Origin: Tenrec ecaudatus
Taxonomy: Eukaryota; Chordata; Mammalia; Afrosoricida; Tenrecidae
Length of the DNA: 64,000 nucleotides
Assembly: GCF_050624435.1 (NCBI RefSeq)
Contig: NC_134538.1
Location: 125,532,937-125,596,936, forward strand
Direction of reading: 5' to 3'
A program made the translations under genes and the position numbers. This document shows positions 11,196 to 55,078 of the stretch, one piece after another. Position 1 is the stretch's first letter, and each line of letters opens with the position of its first letter. The notes beneath the pieces are model-generated. The model was not told the origin of the DNA and searched no databases. It saw nothing but the letters and a program-made list of their open reading frames with translations.

Positions 11196-11278
11196 TACGA
11201 GGTACTTCAATTTGTAGAAAAATTATCTTTAATTTTTAATTCTATTTCCCTGAACTTTTGAAGCCTCTTCATATATGC
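11196..11278 (+). mobile_element. mariner-like MITE, copy 1
   Basis: Short inverted ends (GAGGTACTTCAATTTGTAGA and CTGAACTTTTGAAGCCTC) around an AT-rich core. Similar ~80-bp units are at 25199 and 30642. Confidence 0.5.
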
Positions 11279-12569
11279 ATGTACACATATGAATGTAAAT
11301 ATATACATTTACATATGCATATATATACATACATATTTGGGGGGGGGTTGTACAAAATTATGTCTATCATAGTATTTACCAAAAATGCCTTTTCTTTTTT
11401 TTGCGTGAGCTTCTCAGTGACATCTTTTACCTTGATCAAATGGTGTGTACTTCCTCCACACTCAGACTGACCTTTCCCAGGATCAAAAACAATTCATGCT
11501 TACAATGTGAGTGACTCCCTGCTTCACTACCACCCACCCCTGTGAACTACCAGTCAGTATTGTTTCCTATATGGATACCTATGCTTATCTTTTCATCAAA
11601 GTCAGATGACATAATACTTGTTCTTTTGTGATTGACTTTGTCACTCAGCATATTATCCACATATTTCAAAGGTTCATCACTCTTTATTGCTGCATAGTAT
11701 ACCTTTGTCCAAGTCTGAACATGCCACGTTTAGTTTATCCATTCATTCATTCATTGACGGGCACCTAGTAGTTTTCCTCTTTTTACTATTGCAACAAATG
11801 TGTGTCTTTCTTATTAGATCTCTGAGGTATATCTAGGAGTCAGATTGCTGGGTCATATTTCTATTTCTATAGGAAGTGCCAGTTTTCTATAGTGGATGCA
11901 CCATTTTACAATCCCACCAGCAGTGGATATGAATTCCAATCTCCCCACATCATGTTACTATCTGTTTTATCAGGAGTAAGATGGTAACCCACTGTAGTTT
12001 TGATTTGCATTTCTCTAGTAGGCCATGATTACAAATATCTTCTCATGTTTGCTGGGGTTTTAAAGTCCTCTTGAAGTGTCTGTTGATGACCTTTACCCAT
12101 AAAAATTGGGTTGTCCTTTTGTTGTTGAAGACTTCTTTCTCACATATATTTTGAAGATTAGACCACCCTTATGTCATTCAAGTGTTTTTTTTCCCCCCGT
12201 CCATGGATTGTCTTTTTGCTAATTTGATGAACTTAAGTATTTCATTTTTTATGAGGTCACAGCTATTTGTTTTCTGCTGTCATGGAGACGCTCCATAATT
12301 TATTTTAAAACAAATCTGATCCTATAGTTCTGTTTTCTTCCAAGAGTGATTATGGTTTTAACATTTAGACCTTTGCTCCATTTTGGGATAGTTTTTGTGC
12401 ATTGCGTGATGGCCGGGTTCTATTTTTCTGCAAATGAACATCTAAGTTTGTCAGTATTATTTATTGAAGACTATTTCTTCTCCATTGAATGAATTTGACC
12501 CTTTGTCCCAAACTAGTTGTCCATAGAAGGATGCATTAATTTCTGTATCAAGGTCGATGTATCTCGAAG

Positions 12570-14990
12570 CAGTCCAGGATGTGTCTCACTACAGCTGCAC
12601 CATATGTTTTTGAAGTATGGGGACTCTATAGGAGGCCTCCTGCGTTGTTCTTGACCATTGCTACTCAGGGCCATGTCAGGTTGGTGATAAAGCAAGGTCA
12701 GTTTAGATAAGCAGCAAGGAAGAACAAACGTGGGACAACAGCCACCACACCACATGGCAATTGCCAAGGGATGAGGAAAACCGAACTGGAAAGAGAAAGG
12801 GACCTTTCCCCAGAGTTGGGAAGGAAACCTTCCCCTTAGAGCCTTGGATGCAGACTGGCTAGCCTCCTATGAGCAAATACGTGTTTGTTAAGCCACACAC
12901 TTGTGGCATTCCTCTTTAAAAAGTAGGAAGAAATGAAGACATTAGCCTATAGACACTTGTCCATAAGAATCGTTGAATTTTACTGTTTTATTTTTTAAAA
13001 ATTAGTAGTACCTAACATTCTGGTGCCTGCCTTTCTCCTGTATTGTCCAAGGTGCAGTGGTTCCTGTGTCTTCTTCCCAATTCAGTTGCCTATCAGCTCA
13101 CTTGTGACCTCATTTCTGTTGTCTTATCGCCTCGGCTGTCTGGTGGGTTCAAGAAAGGTTCTGAGTCTATTCCGGCCTTTCTCGTTTTTAGGGTGGGGCC
13201 GCTTTCTCAAGCAGGCGTGGGCACTGCACGTGGAAGTGGCACTGCTCCGAGCCCCTTTGCAGGGCTGGATTATTTTTATTCGGGCCATTCCTCTCTCCTC
13301 TTTTTATCAGCTCTTTCCTATTGCTAGCCAGCTACGTGCTCACTTTCCTGTTGCTGGTCAAAGTGAAACTTTAGGGAGCTGTTCATAGTATTTCCATTTT
13401 TCACTATTGACTTATTCAATGTCAATCCAGGCTCCACTGCCGTCCTCTAAAAATGAAGTGCCCTCTTCACTCTCAAGAAAATAGCTGTATCTAACGAATT
13501 GCAGGTTGTACCTATCAAGATTCAGTGTCCCGGTCTTTTCTGAACATGATATGGAAGTAAAACATGCTTTTAAATTACTGGTGGTATGTTTTCTATTCCT
13601 GGCTGACAGGAATCTCTTTATATATACACATATTATATATGTGTCTAGGCACATACATGATAATTTTATATACACACAATGCTGTATTAGGTTGCTTTTC
13701 AGTTATATAGTCTTATCTTTTCAATGGGCTCGTGGCCTATAACAGAGAACGCTCTCTTCGCCCATCTCTAGCAGTTGGCCAAACTCCATATTCTGAGTAG
13801 TCCTGGCAACCTGACCAAAAAGAGACCAGCATTTGAGATTCCGCTGATCAAAATGCTTGTTGTAAAGAATACAAAGTACAAATCCTGAACTTTTCCACAT
13901 GGACATTGTCCACAGAAATTCCCTACAAGTTTATTTTTCCAGGTTGTTACATGGGAAGAGAAGAGGAAGGTACTGTCCTGGCATGTGAATGAATTTATAC
14001 AGCCTGGATATGGTAGTATAAAATACGCCTGTTCCAGTTAAACCATTTTCCGCTTTGCTTCCAGGAGGAAAAAGTGACTTTCCTTCCCGAGGCAGGCCAG
14101 GGAGATTGGTTACATAACCCTCACAGAACCTTTCTCGGCCATCTCTTGCTGCGCCGAGCTCTGAACAGTCAGGCGAGCAATGTAGCTGAAGGCTTAGAAG
14201 GGAGGCAATATGGCTTATGGAGGCCTTGCTTCAGCATCTGGGGTGTGGTCTACACAGGAGCAATGGTTCAAACCAGAGGGGCGTTTCAAAATCCTGTCAT
14301 ATCCTGGCATGTGGTTTGGAAAAGCCTAACAGATTATTCAGAGCCTCTTCCCACGGGAAGAAAACTAATATGCCTAAAATCTGGAAGACAAGATGTGAGA
14401 AACGGAAAAACTGGGAGAGTACTTAAGATTAACAGCTGACGCCGTTTCTCCAGCACTGACGTTCTAACTAGGGCTCCCTCCAGAGGTCTGCGGGCCGGCT
14501 CGTGGCTGGAGGCACATCAGGCCCACACTAGGCGGCACACTGTTCGGGAGCCTGGGGCAGCAATGTGTTGTCCCAGCCTGTCTTGGTCAGAAACATCAAG
14601 CACATAAGTCACAGGGTTTAAAGGAACATAACAATTATTTTTCACTACATTGCTAACTTAAACTATTTCCAGAACACTTTTGTATTATAGGGTTTAGATA
14701 GTTCTAAACCAAAAGTTGGAATTTTTTATTCATTTTAATATTTTATGAAAGTACTTTGTATGTTATTTTTTCTTGATATTGTACTTTTACCATATTAAAA
14801 AATAATCCATTTTATACTTTATCTACAACATTCAGTCCCTGTGATAACTAAGTCTATGTGTGGACACACATGTATTCATTTGCACACGTGTGTAGGCTGT
14901 ATGTATCATTCTTTTTTTGCTATCTATCCCACCTCTTCTCTCTTGAAAAAATGTATCAATCCCACCTTTTCTGGTTAAAAATACACTGTT
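12570..14990. other. unassigned intergenic sequence
   Basis: No gene, RNA or confidently named transposon is recognised. Open frames at 13023-13388 and 14074-14439 have no family resemblance I can see. Some patches are GC-richer and could be unique or regulatory sequence. Confidence 0.35.
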
Positions 14991-15009
14991 CTTATTTCTG
15001 TTAACATGA

Positions 15010-15180
15010 ATGCATACGTTACAGTCTAACACTGATCACTACCTTGATCTTCCTGACATCCCAGCTAACTCCTGAAGTCTATTAGCCCATATAAGACACC
15101 AATCTGTAAAGTCCTCTTCAGACTCATGAAACAGTATTGAACTGCTCTAGTACATGCAGCTCTTTCTTATACACACGAGT
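15010..15180 (+). mobile_element. LTR-like element, partial copy 3
   Basis: ATTAGCCCATAT, CAATCTGTAAAGTCCTCTTC and AGACTCATGAAACA match the middle of the elements at 1088 and 28316. The rest is missing or too diverged. Confidence 0.5.
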
Positions 15181-18100
15181 GTCTCTGTGACATCTCTCTC
15201 GTTAGGAAAACACAAAGCAAGCCTTGGCAGTCTCATGGTGCTGGCTCACACACAAACTCCGGGGCTTCTCCTATTCCCACTGCATGAGTTCAGATTTCTT
15301 CACTTTATTTCCTAAGCTTCTGTTGTACTACCTGCAAGAAGCATTTAAAATAACCACTGTTTTTTTGGAATTACATCAGTCAAGTCTATTGATCTCAAGG
15401 GAGAGATGAATGAAAATTTTATTTATTTTGCCTAGTTCCAGAAACAATTTAGGGGATTGAAATATTAGGATTCCTAATAGCACCAGAACAAACAGAGGGA
15501 AGGACAGGTCATGGGAAGAGCCCAGCCTCTGAAACCCTGCTCGGCAATGAATTAGCCATGTTCAGTGTGGAGCGAACCACCTCCTATCGCACAGTAAGTG
15601 TTCGGAGTGCACAGACGAAAACCTGCTGGGGCGAGGGTCTAGTTTTCATGAGCTACTCAGTGAACTACATACCATTTTAGTTACCTTTCTTAACCTCTTT
15701 ATACCATTGTTCCTATAATTTGAGGAAACACCCTTTCAATAAATTTTCTCTGGATTTTGAAAGAGGCAGTACAATGTAATCATGTTTTGAAAAAGTTATC
15801 CTTAAAAAACAAAACATATCACACACAACAGAAAAAACGCCTCCCCTTTCAAATCATTGTAATGACCATATTGTACAAGAAATGTCACCAAGACACATTG
15901 ACAGTGCTTATCATAATGGCATTTACTCAACTATTTGAATGTCTGCTATATGCTAAACGCCGGGAGTAGACAGAAAAAACACCCGACTAGGAATGTGAGT
16001 GCTATTTCCACACACCCAATAACTCCGAGGGAGGGGCGGGGTGGGGAGAAGAGTCTAGAGCTAATGAAATCAGAGTTCTTTTGTTTCTAGAGGATGGGAG
16101 AAGTGTGTTTATGATCCGAGGAGAAAGCAGCAGAGAAACTGAACACAGACTGTTCCCTTGCGGACTGAGAATCCACAATCTGCAAGCTGTTCAGGAAGAC
16201 CTCCGCAGAATTAAACTTGAACCAATTTACTGGGAAAGCTCACAGCACTATGATGAATTCATCTTAATAAATACTATAGAATGTGCCCCGTTTCTATCAA
16301 ACAGCTAAGCAGCCAGTTATAGAATTAATACGAGAAAGCATGCCAGGGTTAGGGCACTTTTGAATTAAATTGTTGCCGCCTCCAGAGGGATGCTTCTTTT
16401 CCTGTGAGCAGCCTGTTGTTGCTAGGGGTCATGCAGGCGGTTCTAAATCACTGTGACCCCACGTCCGACAGAACGAAATATGGTCTGGTCCTGTGTCATG
16501 TTCACTTTGTTTATGTGTAAACTCAATGTTTTAGTCATGTTCAATCCACCTTATCAGAGCTTTCTTTGCTCAGTGCCCCTCTACTTTACCAAACACAATG
16601 GCAGTAACACAACACAACGTAAACCAGAATATTGTTATTATGCAGCTGATGTTATAAACTGGTAGAAAAGACAACTGCCAGACTGCGGTGTCCACCTACA
16701 AAGTACTGTGGGCCCCGTTCAGTGGTAGAAATGTCTAAGGTCCCTTTAAATATATTATTTAAGTCACCATGAACCATGTCATGTGATAGCATGCTAGCAA
16801 AATCCCTGTTAAAGTCCTATTTTTGTTAGTTAAAAGACTTAAGATGATAATTATAGTGATTCTAAAACTCCTATCCAAGAACATTTTTATTATATAAATT
16901 TTATAATACAATGGAATGAGTAAACCAAATAAAGACAGCATTCATTGCCTTTGATGCACAAGCACCAATTAAGAGAAATTTTTGAATAAAAAGATAATTA
17001 AAAAAAGGATAACTTAAAACAAAGGAATCTGAATACATACGAAAAAGATGTGAGATCTCATTCATTTTACCATGCTACAAATGTTTTGGCTAGTCTCTTT
17101 AAAAGATGAACAAAACATAAATCTTTGAACATTCAAAGCCAAAAAATAAAAACCTATCTTGCCCTTTGGGCCTATTGCAATAAAAGGGGTGTTTGCAGCA
17201 CACAATAAAGTCCGGAAGGGGCTTTCGTATAGGTTATTCTTCCTCCCTCCATTCATTAACTCAACAATGGGCGAGGAGGACCTGGCAAGCCTTCAAATGT
17301 CTGTCCTTGCCCTTGCGCCTGAGCTCTTCAAAGCAGCGGTGCAGGTTTCTGTTCACATCTTGTTCTAGGACTGGGAGGCAGGATTAGTGTGTCTTTCAGT
17401 CTTGGCTGGATATTTTTGCAGCTCACATCTTTCCTTCCTTGCTCCCTCCTGCTGTCTGTCCTGGTTGATTCCCTTTATTCATGGTATACTTTGGCACCTG
17501 TTTCCCTCTCCATTCCATCTTCCCGGACAGGGTTAACCTCCATTCATCTAATCCATTTGTCCTCTCAGGTTCCTTGATATTTTGGTTCCAGTGAACTTCA
17601 CTTTTTTTTTTCAGCCATTGCATTTTACTGGTAATGCCATGAACTTGGTCCTCTAAATCAATAATCCATGCATTCTGGTCTACCACTTTCTATCTTCCAA
17701 ATTTCTATGCAATGGTCTTGGGTCTTTCCATCTATTGGACAGCCTTGTGCTTCCTTCACTTCCCTTCTTTGTCAGCTAAACAGTGTACATCATTTCAATA
17801 ACTTTGCCTAAATATACTCTATGAAACTTATCCCACCTCCCATATGAACCAAAGTATATTAATTTCCATTGATTGTGCCATACCCAAGCAGCAGGGTGTT
17901 ACTAAGAAAAATCACTAGAGGTGAAAATTGACCAGCTGGGTCAACACTGTCCTATAATCTGGTCAACCGATGCTCCACAATCATTACTTTCAACCCTTTT
18001 GAGTTCAGATGGTCTAGTCTCAAATGTCACAGGGAAAACAGGCCTGTATCTGCTCCTATCTTTTTTTTCTCCTGTAATAGAAGGGCCATTTGCCAACTCC

Positions 18101-18220
18101 AGGCCAACCCCTCCACCAGCACTCTGGAAGCCAGTCCCATCAGCCTCTCTGGGGCCCTCTTGTCTCTGGCCTTTGGAGGGTGTTTCCCTTTCAGAGAAAG
18201 GGCAGTAGCCGGAAGAGTAA
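15181..18220. other. unassigned intergenic sequence with small repeat remnants
   Basis: A possible MIR/L2 piece lies at 15905-15970 (TTTGAATGTCTGCTATATGC). A GC-box-like GAGGGGCGGGGTGGGG is at 16032-16047. Otherwise nothing is recognised, including no supported coding region. Confidence 0.35.
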
Positions 18221-18224
18221 AGGA

Positions 18225-18965
18225 AGATGCATGCTTATGCCATCCTCTCCCCACTTCAGCGTGAAACTCAAAATACTTTTGTCAGAGTTTTCCCAACATT
18301 GACCTCCTGCATTTCTTGGAAAGCACTGTCACTGAGGCCATGTTTCCGCGTGGCTAAATCTACTTGCCTTCTCAGCAGAGTTCAACACCTGGCTGACAAA
18401 AGACCTTCCGTTCTGTTCCACAACTCCCCGCCTCCTACTTTTCCTTTCATCTCTTTGATCACCAACTGTTGTCTCCTTTGCTCCTTGGCCTTCAAATGTT
18501 AGCTGTCCTCATGATTTTGTCCTAGGTCCTTTGTACCACACAGCAAGAATCTGCAGCCCTTTCCTGTAAACTAGACAACTAATTACCATGGTCTTTTGCG
18601 GGCTGTAAAGTTTCTGCTGTGACTACTCAACATGGCCAGAGTATGAATGACATGGCTGTGCTCCCTTAACACTTCATTTACAAAAACAGACGATGGGCTG
18701 GATTTGGGTAATGCCCATGGTCTACTGGCCCCTGCTCTGTAGTCTCTCTAGCAAAGTAGCCTGTCCTGTAGCTCAAACGACACCCCACACCTGTCACATT
18801 CCTACCTTCTTAGACCTGTAGATCCAACAAATTACTCACCAGCTTCATTTACAAGCTTCTTAAACTTCACGTAGGACTCATGCTCTTTCTTTCCCCTAAG
18901 CTAGGCCCCCTCCCACCAGTATGTGCACAGGGCAGAAAACGGGTCCTTCCTCTATTTCCCATCCT
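18225..18965 (+). mobile_element. L2 LINE fragment, interrupted
   Basis: CAAATGTTAGCTGTCCTCATG, GTCCTAGGTCCTTTG and later AGATCCAACAAATTACTCA and AAACTTCACGTAGGACTCATG follow the order of the L2 3' region on the plus strand. A MER-type hAT remnant interrupts it at about 18570-18735. Confidence 0.55.
18570..18735 (+). mobile_element. MER-type hAT-Charlie remnant
   Basis: GTGACTACTCAACATGGC, CATTTACAAAAACAGACGATG and GGCTGGATTTGGGTAATGCC match an old mammalian hAT-Charlie MER family. A second copy is at 20446. Confidence 0.6.
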
Positions 18966-19061
18966 TCAGTTCTTTGAAGAATACCTAAAAAAAGGTAGGG
19001 CTAAAATTTTCATTACTTGAAGCACACAATCAAATTTAATGTTTCACTAATCCAGCTAAAC

Positions 19062-19079
19062 TTTATTTCCACGTTTATT
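19062..19079 (-). terminator. candidate NAMPT polyadenylation signals
   Basis: Two AATAAA hexamers read on the minus strand at 19079-19074 and 19067-19062, the last pair before the sequence turns into an L2 repeat. Cleavage would be expected near 19035-19050. Other hexamers at 20136 and 21381 could serve shorter transcripts. Confidence 0.4.
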
Positions 19080-20274
19080 ACATGTTTATCTTTGATTTTG
19101 AGTACATATTAGAATTGGTTTGACATACGACTTGGGAGGAAACGAATGTTCTCCTCTGAATGGATTAAAAAAGGAATGTAAAACTACAAAATATTTAAGT
19201 GTGAGTTTTAAATTATGGTACCAACCAACAATAAATAGCCTGTTGTTTCCCCTTAATTTTCCAAGATGGATTTCATTATAAAATAGTTTAATAATTTATG
19301 AAATTAAGTATGATAAAAAGTCATTTTTAAGTAGAGAACACATTGTTTTGAGTCTTTGACAAAAAAACTGTCTATTAAAAACAAAAATACTTTGTTATGA
19401 ATTGAGGGAGGGGGTAATCAATATGTCAAATACAAATCTAATGACTTAAGCAAACCATACATGGCATTTGCATTTGCTTGGGAGAGTTTGGCTAATTTAG
19501 TTTCATCCAGGTTAAACATTTGGTGCTCAGCATTGGGGTGCTCACCATTAGCCTGGTGGCAGACATTCAGGATAAACTGGTACTACGTGGCCTAAGATAA
19601 TTTAATCACGCCACCTCCTACCCCAATCTACAGACATGTACAAATGTGCAACTTTAATCATTCACTAACGCTTCAAAGTATAACTCCTCCAAATATTTTG
19701 AACCTCTTGAAATTCACAGAATGTAAATAATCTCTGTAGCATAATTCTAATGTTTAAACAATACAAAATCATGGATGGCTATCAAAATTGCTATAGGTAA
19801 TAAATAGTTTCTTTTAATTCTCTATGACAAACCCCTTAGCACATTGTGTGAAGAAAAGTGTTAATATTACTATTCTTTACTGAAATACATTAAAAAAATC
19901 AGCTTAAAATTATTTACTTCCAAGGATTACAGGGTGAATACTCACTGAACATGAATGCTGACTGTTCTCACTACACACGAAATTCTCATCATTTGCAAAA
20001 ACCTATATTCTACTGCCTCTTATAAAAGATAATTTAATAAAGATAACTTACCTCTAAGTTATACTAGTGGTAGAATAGTTTCTCATAACCGTTTAAGACA
20101 AACCACTTATGGCTTTTCAATTTTTAATTTAATGTTTTATTTTTAATAAAGTGTTTCTAAATCAATTTACCAATTAAATTCCTACATGAGAAAAGGGGAG
20201 AAGAGAGGAAAATTCCTTATCAATTTAGTCTCCTCGCTTCCCTGTAAACCAACATTACATTTAATTCAAGGCAC

Positions 20275-20445
20275 ACTCCTTTTGAGAGAACCAACTGCCA
20301 AGCCCATTTCTCATCGATGTCTCCTAGCTCCCTCTCCAGGGTTCCAGAGGCTGTAAATCTGTAGAGGAGCAGACAAGCTTCATCTTCCTAACTAGCAGCG
20401 GCTTATAGATTTGGATCGCCAACTGTGTGGTCAGCAGTCCCAACA
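20275..20445 (-). mobile_element. AfroSINE copy in the probable NAMPT 3' UTR
   Basis: On the minus strand it begins GTTGGGACTGCTGACCACAC and runs through the body (TACAGATTTACAGCCTCTGG) to a degraded tail. It lies in the same orientation as NAMPT, so it would be part of the long 3' UTR. Confidence 0.6.
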
Positions 20446-20625
20446 CTGAAGTCAGCAAACTTCTATCAAGGGCCAGGTATATAGGCTGTGTGGGCCATAT
20501 CATTTCTGCATTGGATTTTACTGTTGCGTTATAGTGGACAGCACTCACAGGCAATGGACATTTACAACACAGGCACTAGCCAATGTGGCTTGTGGGTTAG
20601 TTTGTCAAGCCCTGCCTTAGAAGAC
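20446..20625 (+). mobile_element. MER-type hAT-Charlie remnant, second copy
   Basis: GTCAGCAAACTTCTATCAAGG, GCCAGGTATATAGGCTGTG and TGGGCCATATCATTTCTGC follow the same family as 18570-18735, but the left half is better preserved. Confidence 0.6.
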
Positions 20626-21885
20626 CTACTTGGAATCAAAAAGGAAACGGCCAGGGGAAGAAAGCATCTAACAAGAAGTGGTAGCTAGCAGTCAAACACT
20701 TTAGATATTCTGACGCTGACCTTATCTGACTTTCTGATTTAGGATTCTTCTATCGATACTCATATGTTGCTCTGCGTTCCATAGGGTGATTTATCATCAT
20801 ATAAAAACATGATTTGAGGGAGTTTATTTAGAATTAATAAATGATGCCCATACAATTTAAAATCCAATTTAATTTTTAAAAAACTTAATGAAAAATATAA
20901 CAGAATCAAAACATTTGAAATAAGTACACTCACTAACAACTCCAGTAATTCATTGAAGTAATATCAACTATAGGATATGAAAAATAAATTCAGAAGTGTA
21001 GTTACTTTAAAATACACCACTTCCACTTTTGTTAATATTTTACATTTATGTATATATTCTATAGTGGAAGCAGAAATTCTCTCTAAAAACATTATCTCCT
21101 TAAAATCTTGAGGTGCATATTAGAGCCACTGGCAATATCTGACATAGAAAATTGCAGTACAGGCCTTTCAAATTTGGCATTTCACTGGTACAATACAATA
21201 ACCACGGTATAGAATCAATGTACAGTGCCTAAACATTCCAGTAAGAACCATTATTTTGTTTAATGTAGAATGATTAACACATATTCTACACGGGGCAGTG
21301 AGGTTAGTAATTCTATAGGGCGTGTCCTGACATAATTCTGAAATTGTACAATAACACAAACAACTTTGTTAAGGCCGTGTTTTATTTGCTGATTAATGGA
21401 CAAAAGGCAATGTAATTTATTTTCAAGTATTTTCTTGAAAGTGTGTGCTCATAAAAATCATGAAAAGTTGGAAAGAGTGTTAAATCACTGAAACTTTAAA
21501 TATATCTTACACAATCTTGTTTGTACAAAAATACAAGTTAAATATAAACATAAAGCAATCATGATAATTTTATGCAAATCTGTTTGATGTGATCTTCATT
21601 TATATAGAAAAGATGCTTGGTTCTGTTATTTGTGAAAAGATCAATACCAGATTGAATTGCTATCTATTGGCAAAGGGCCCTAAAAAGCTTATTTTAGCAT
21701 GAATCTTTTACATCGTGAAGTGCGTTTCCTAATTTGAGGTCACCTAAATACTGGAAAAAAGGAAAAATGAAAGGTCAGTATGTCCATAAACCAACAAATA
21801 ATTTGGCTGTAATGTATCATAAAACACAAAGCAACCCACACATCTGTACAATAAACGTTACCTATGTATTACATACACAGGTGTA

Positions 21886-21932
21886 TATACATGTGTGTGC
21901 ACACACACACATGTACACACACCCCCACACAC
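21886..21932. repeat. (AC/GT)n-rich simple repeat
   Basis: Alternating GTGTGTGC, ACACACACAC and CCCCACACACA just beyond the NAMPT stop codon, inside the 3' UTR. Confidence 0.8.
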
Positions 21933-21948
21933 AGCCATAAAACAAAGT

Positions 21949-53242
<31,294 letters not shown>

Positions 53243-53345
53243 CTATATGAAGAAAAATACTTCAGTTAGAAAACACAAATGTACAATATAAATCACAACA
53301 GAAAACACTTGAAATTATTTCAAAACTGGAGAAATTATACTTATT

Positions 53346-54850
53346 AAAAAGTCATTTTATTGGGGGCTCATACAACTCATCACAATCCATACATTCATCA
53401 TGTCAAGCACATTTGTAAATTTGTTGCCATCATCATTCTCAAAACATTTGCTTTCTACTTGAGATCTTGGTATATCTGCTCCTCATTTTTTCCCCTTCCT
53501 CCCCGTAACCCCTCCCTCATGAACCCTTAATAATTTATAAATTATTATTTTTTCATGTCTTACACTATCCGAATTCTTCCTTCACCCACTTTTCTGTTGT
53601 CCGTCCCCCAGGGAGGAGGTAGATCCTTGCAATCAGTTCCCCCTTTCTACCCACTGTCCCAGTATCGCCACTCTCACCACTGGTCTAAGGGTTCAGCTGT
53701 CCTGGAGTTCTTGTGTTCCCAGTTCCTACCTGTACCAGTGTACATCCTCTGGTCTAGCCAGATTTGTAAGGTAGAATTGGGCTCATAATAGTGGGGGGAA
53801 GGAAGCATTAAAGAACTAGAGAAAAGTTGTATGTATCATTGGTGCTATACTGTACCCTGCCTGGCTTGTCTCCTCCCCATGATCCTTCTGTAAGGGTATG
53901 TCCAGTTGCCTACAGATGGGCTTTAGATCCCCAGTCCGCACCCCTCCCTCATTCACCATGATTTGATTTTTTTGTTCTTTGATGCCTGATAACAGATCCC
54001 ATCTACACCTCATGATTACACAGGCTGCTGTGCTTCTTCCATGTGGGCTTTATTGCTTCTGAGCTAGATGGCTGCTTGTTTATTTTCATGCCTTTAAGAC
54101 CCCAGACACTATTATCTTTTGATAGCCAAGCACCATCAGCTTTCTTCACCACATTTGCGTATGCATCCGCCTTGTTTTCAGTGATTGTGTGGGGAAGGTG
54201 AATATCATGGAGTGCCAGTTTAATAGAACAAAGTGTTCTTGCATTTAGAGAGATCCAATGTCCATGTGCTACCTTAATGCTTAACCCATAAATATATGCA
54301 TCTAGTTCATCATCATGTAAGTACATTTACATATGTACATGCCTGTATTTAGACCTCTATAAATGCCCTTTGCCTCCTAGTTCTTTCCTGTTTCCTTTTC
54401 CTTTGCCTCTATTCCCACTATCATGCTCAGCCTTCATTTGGGTTTCAGTAATTCCTCAGTTATTGTCCTTGATCAAGCCTTACCAGGCCTCTTACACCCT
54501 CCTCTCCAATTTTGGATCACTTGTAGTTCCCTTGTCCCTGGGTTTGTTAACATCACTTCCTTTCCCCCACCTTCCCCTCTCCCATGTTCCCCAGGAACCA
54601 TCAGTCCTGTTGTTTTCTCCTACAGATAGTCTATCCTGCCTATCTTATCTAGATAGACTTTGGAGATAATAATATACACAAAACAAGACAGAGCAACAAA
54701 AGAAAACAAAACAAAAAACCAATGACAAAAAAAAATCCTGAAAATAGTTCAAGGTCTGTTTGTTGACCTTTAGGAGTGTTTTCCAGTGGAGTCTGATGGA
54801 GTGCCACGCCTGAGAAACTATACTTTTATATGCTATTGGACAACGTAGAT
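53346..54850 (-). mobile_element. L1 3' UTR, intron 1 copy
   Basis: It runs from GTCATTTTATTGGGGGCTCA through CTAGATGGCTGCTTG (a single internal unit) to an A-rich stretch near 54700 and continues to GGAGTCTGATGGAGTGCCAC. It is sense to NAMPT, with no ORF2 left. Confidence 0.75.
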
Positions 54851-54924
54851 TTCCTGGCCATACAGAATGAAAATAAGTATCTTATTAGAATTATTTGATC
54901 GTAAGCAGCCGGTCATACGCGGTG

Positions 54925-55078
54925 CTACTAAGTGCAAAGTCAGCCGTCCTCGGCCCCCAGCAGTCCCAAGGGGAAAAGATGAGGGCTGTGTTCCCACAAA
55001 GACTTACTGCCTCAGAAACTCTAAACAGGGTCACTCAGTCAGAACCGACTGGATGGCAATGGGTTTTGGTTAGTAGCT
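54925..55078 (+). mobile_element. AfroSINE copy
   Basis: The 3' half is clear: ACTGCCTCAGAAACTCTAAA, GTCACTCAGTCAGAACCGAC and TGGATGGCAATGGGTTTTGG. The head is degraded. Confidence 0.65.

Larger units (their letters stand above)
10561..12560 (-). mobile_element. old L1 3' region
   Basis: This is a long antisense fragment of an older L1. Between 11640 and 12500 are the well-known L1 3' strings: TTATTGCTGCATAGTATACC, AGATTGCTGGGTCATAT, CAATCCCACCAGCAGTGG and GTTTTGATTTGCATTTCTC. The segment 10561-11190 is more diverged 3' UTR. A hAT element (10806-10978) and a mariner-like MITE (11196-11278) are inserted in it. Confidence 0.7.
19040..21948 (-). other. NAMPT: probable NAMPT 3' UTR
   Basis: Below the TAG stop lies about 2.9 kb of AT-rich, mostly non-repetitive sequence, similar in length to the long 3' UTR of mammalian NAMPT mRNA. 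On the minus strand AATAAA signals occur at 21386-21381, 20141-20136, 19079-19074 and 19067-19062, so short and long isoforms are possible. The lower bound is set by the last signals near 19062 and by the L2 repeat that begins below about 18965. An AfroSINE copy (20275-20445) and a MER-type hAT remnant (20446-20625) sit inside. The end point is inference; no transcript data are available. Confidence 0.45.

Noticed and set aside
13023-13388. 121-codon open frame downstream of NAMPT
   Set aside because: No recognisable family, no splice context and low-complexity hydrophobic composition; likely chance.
16081-16308. 75-codon open frame, EDGRSVFMIRGESS…
   Set aside because: Not recognised, with no supporting splice sites, promoter or homologue that I can name.
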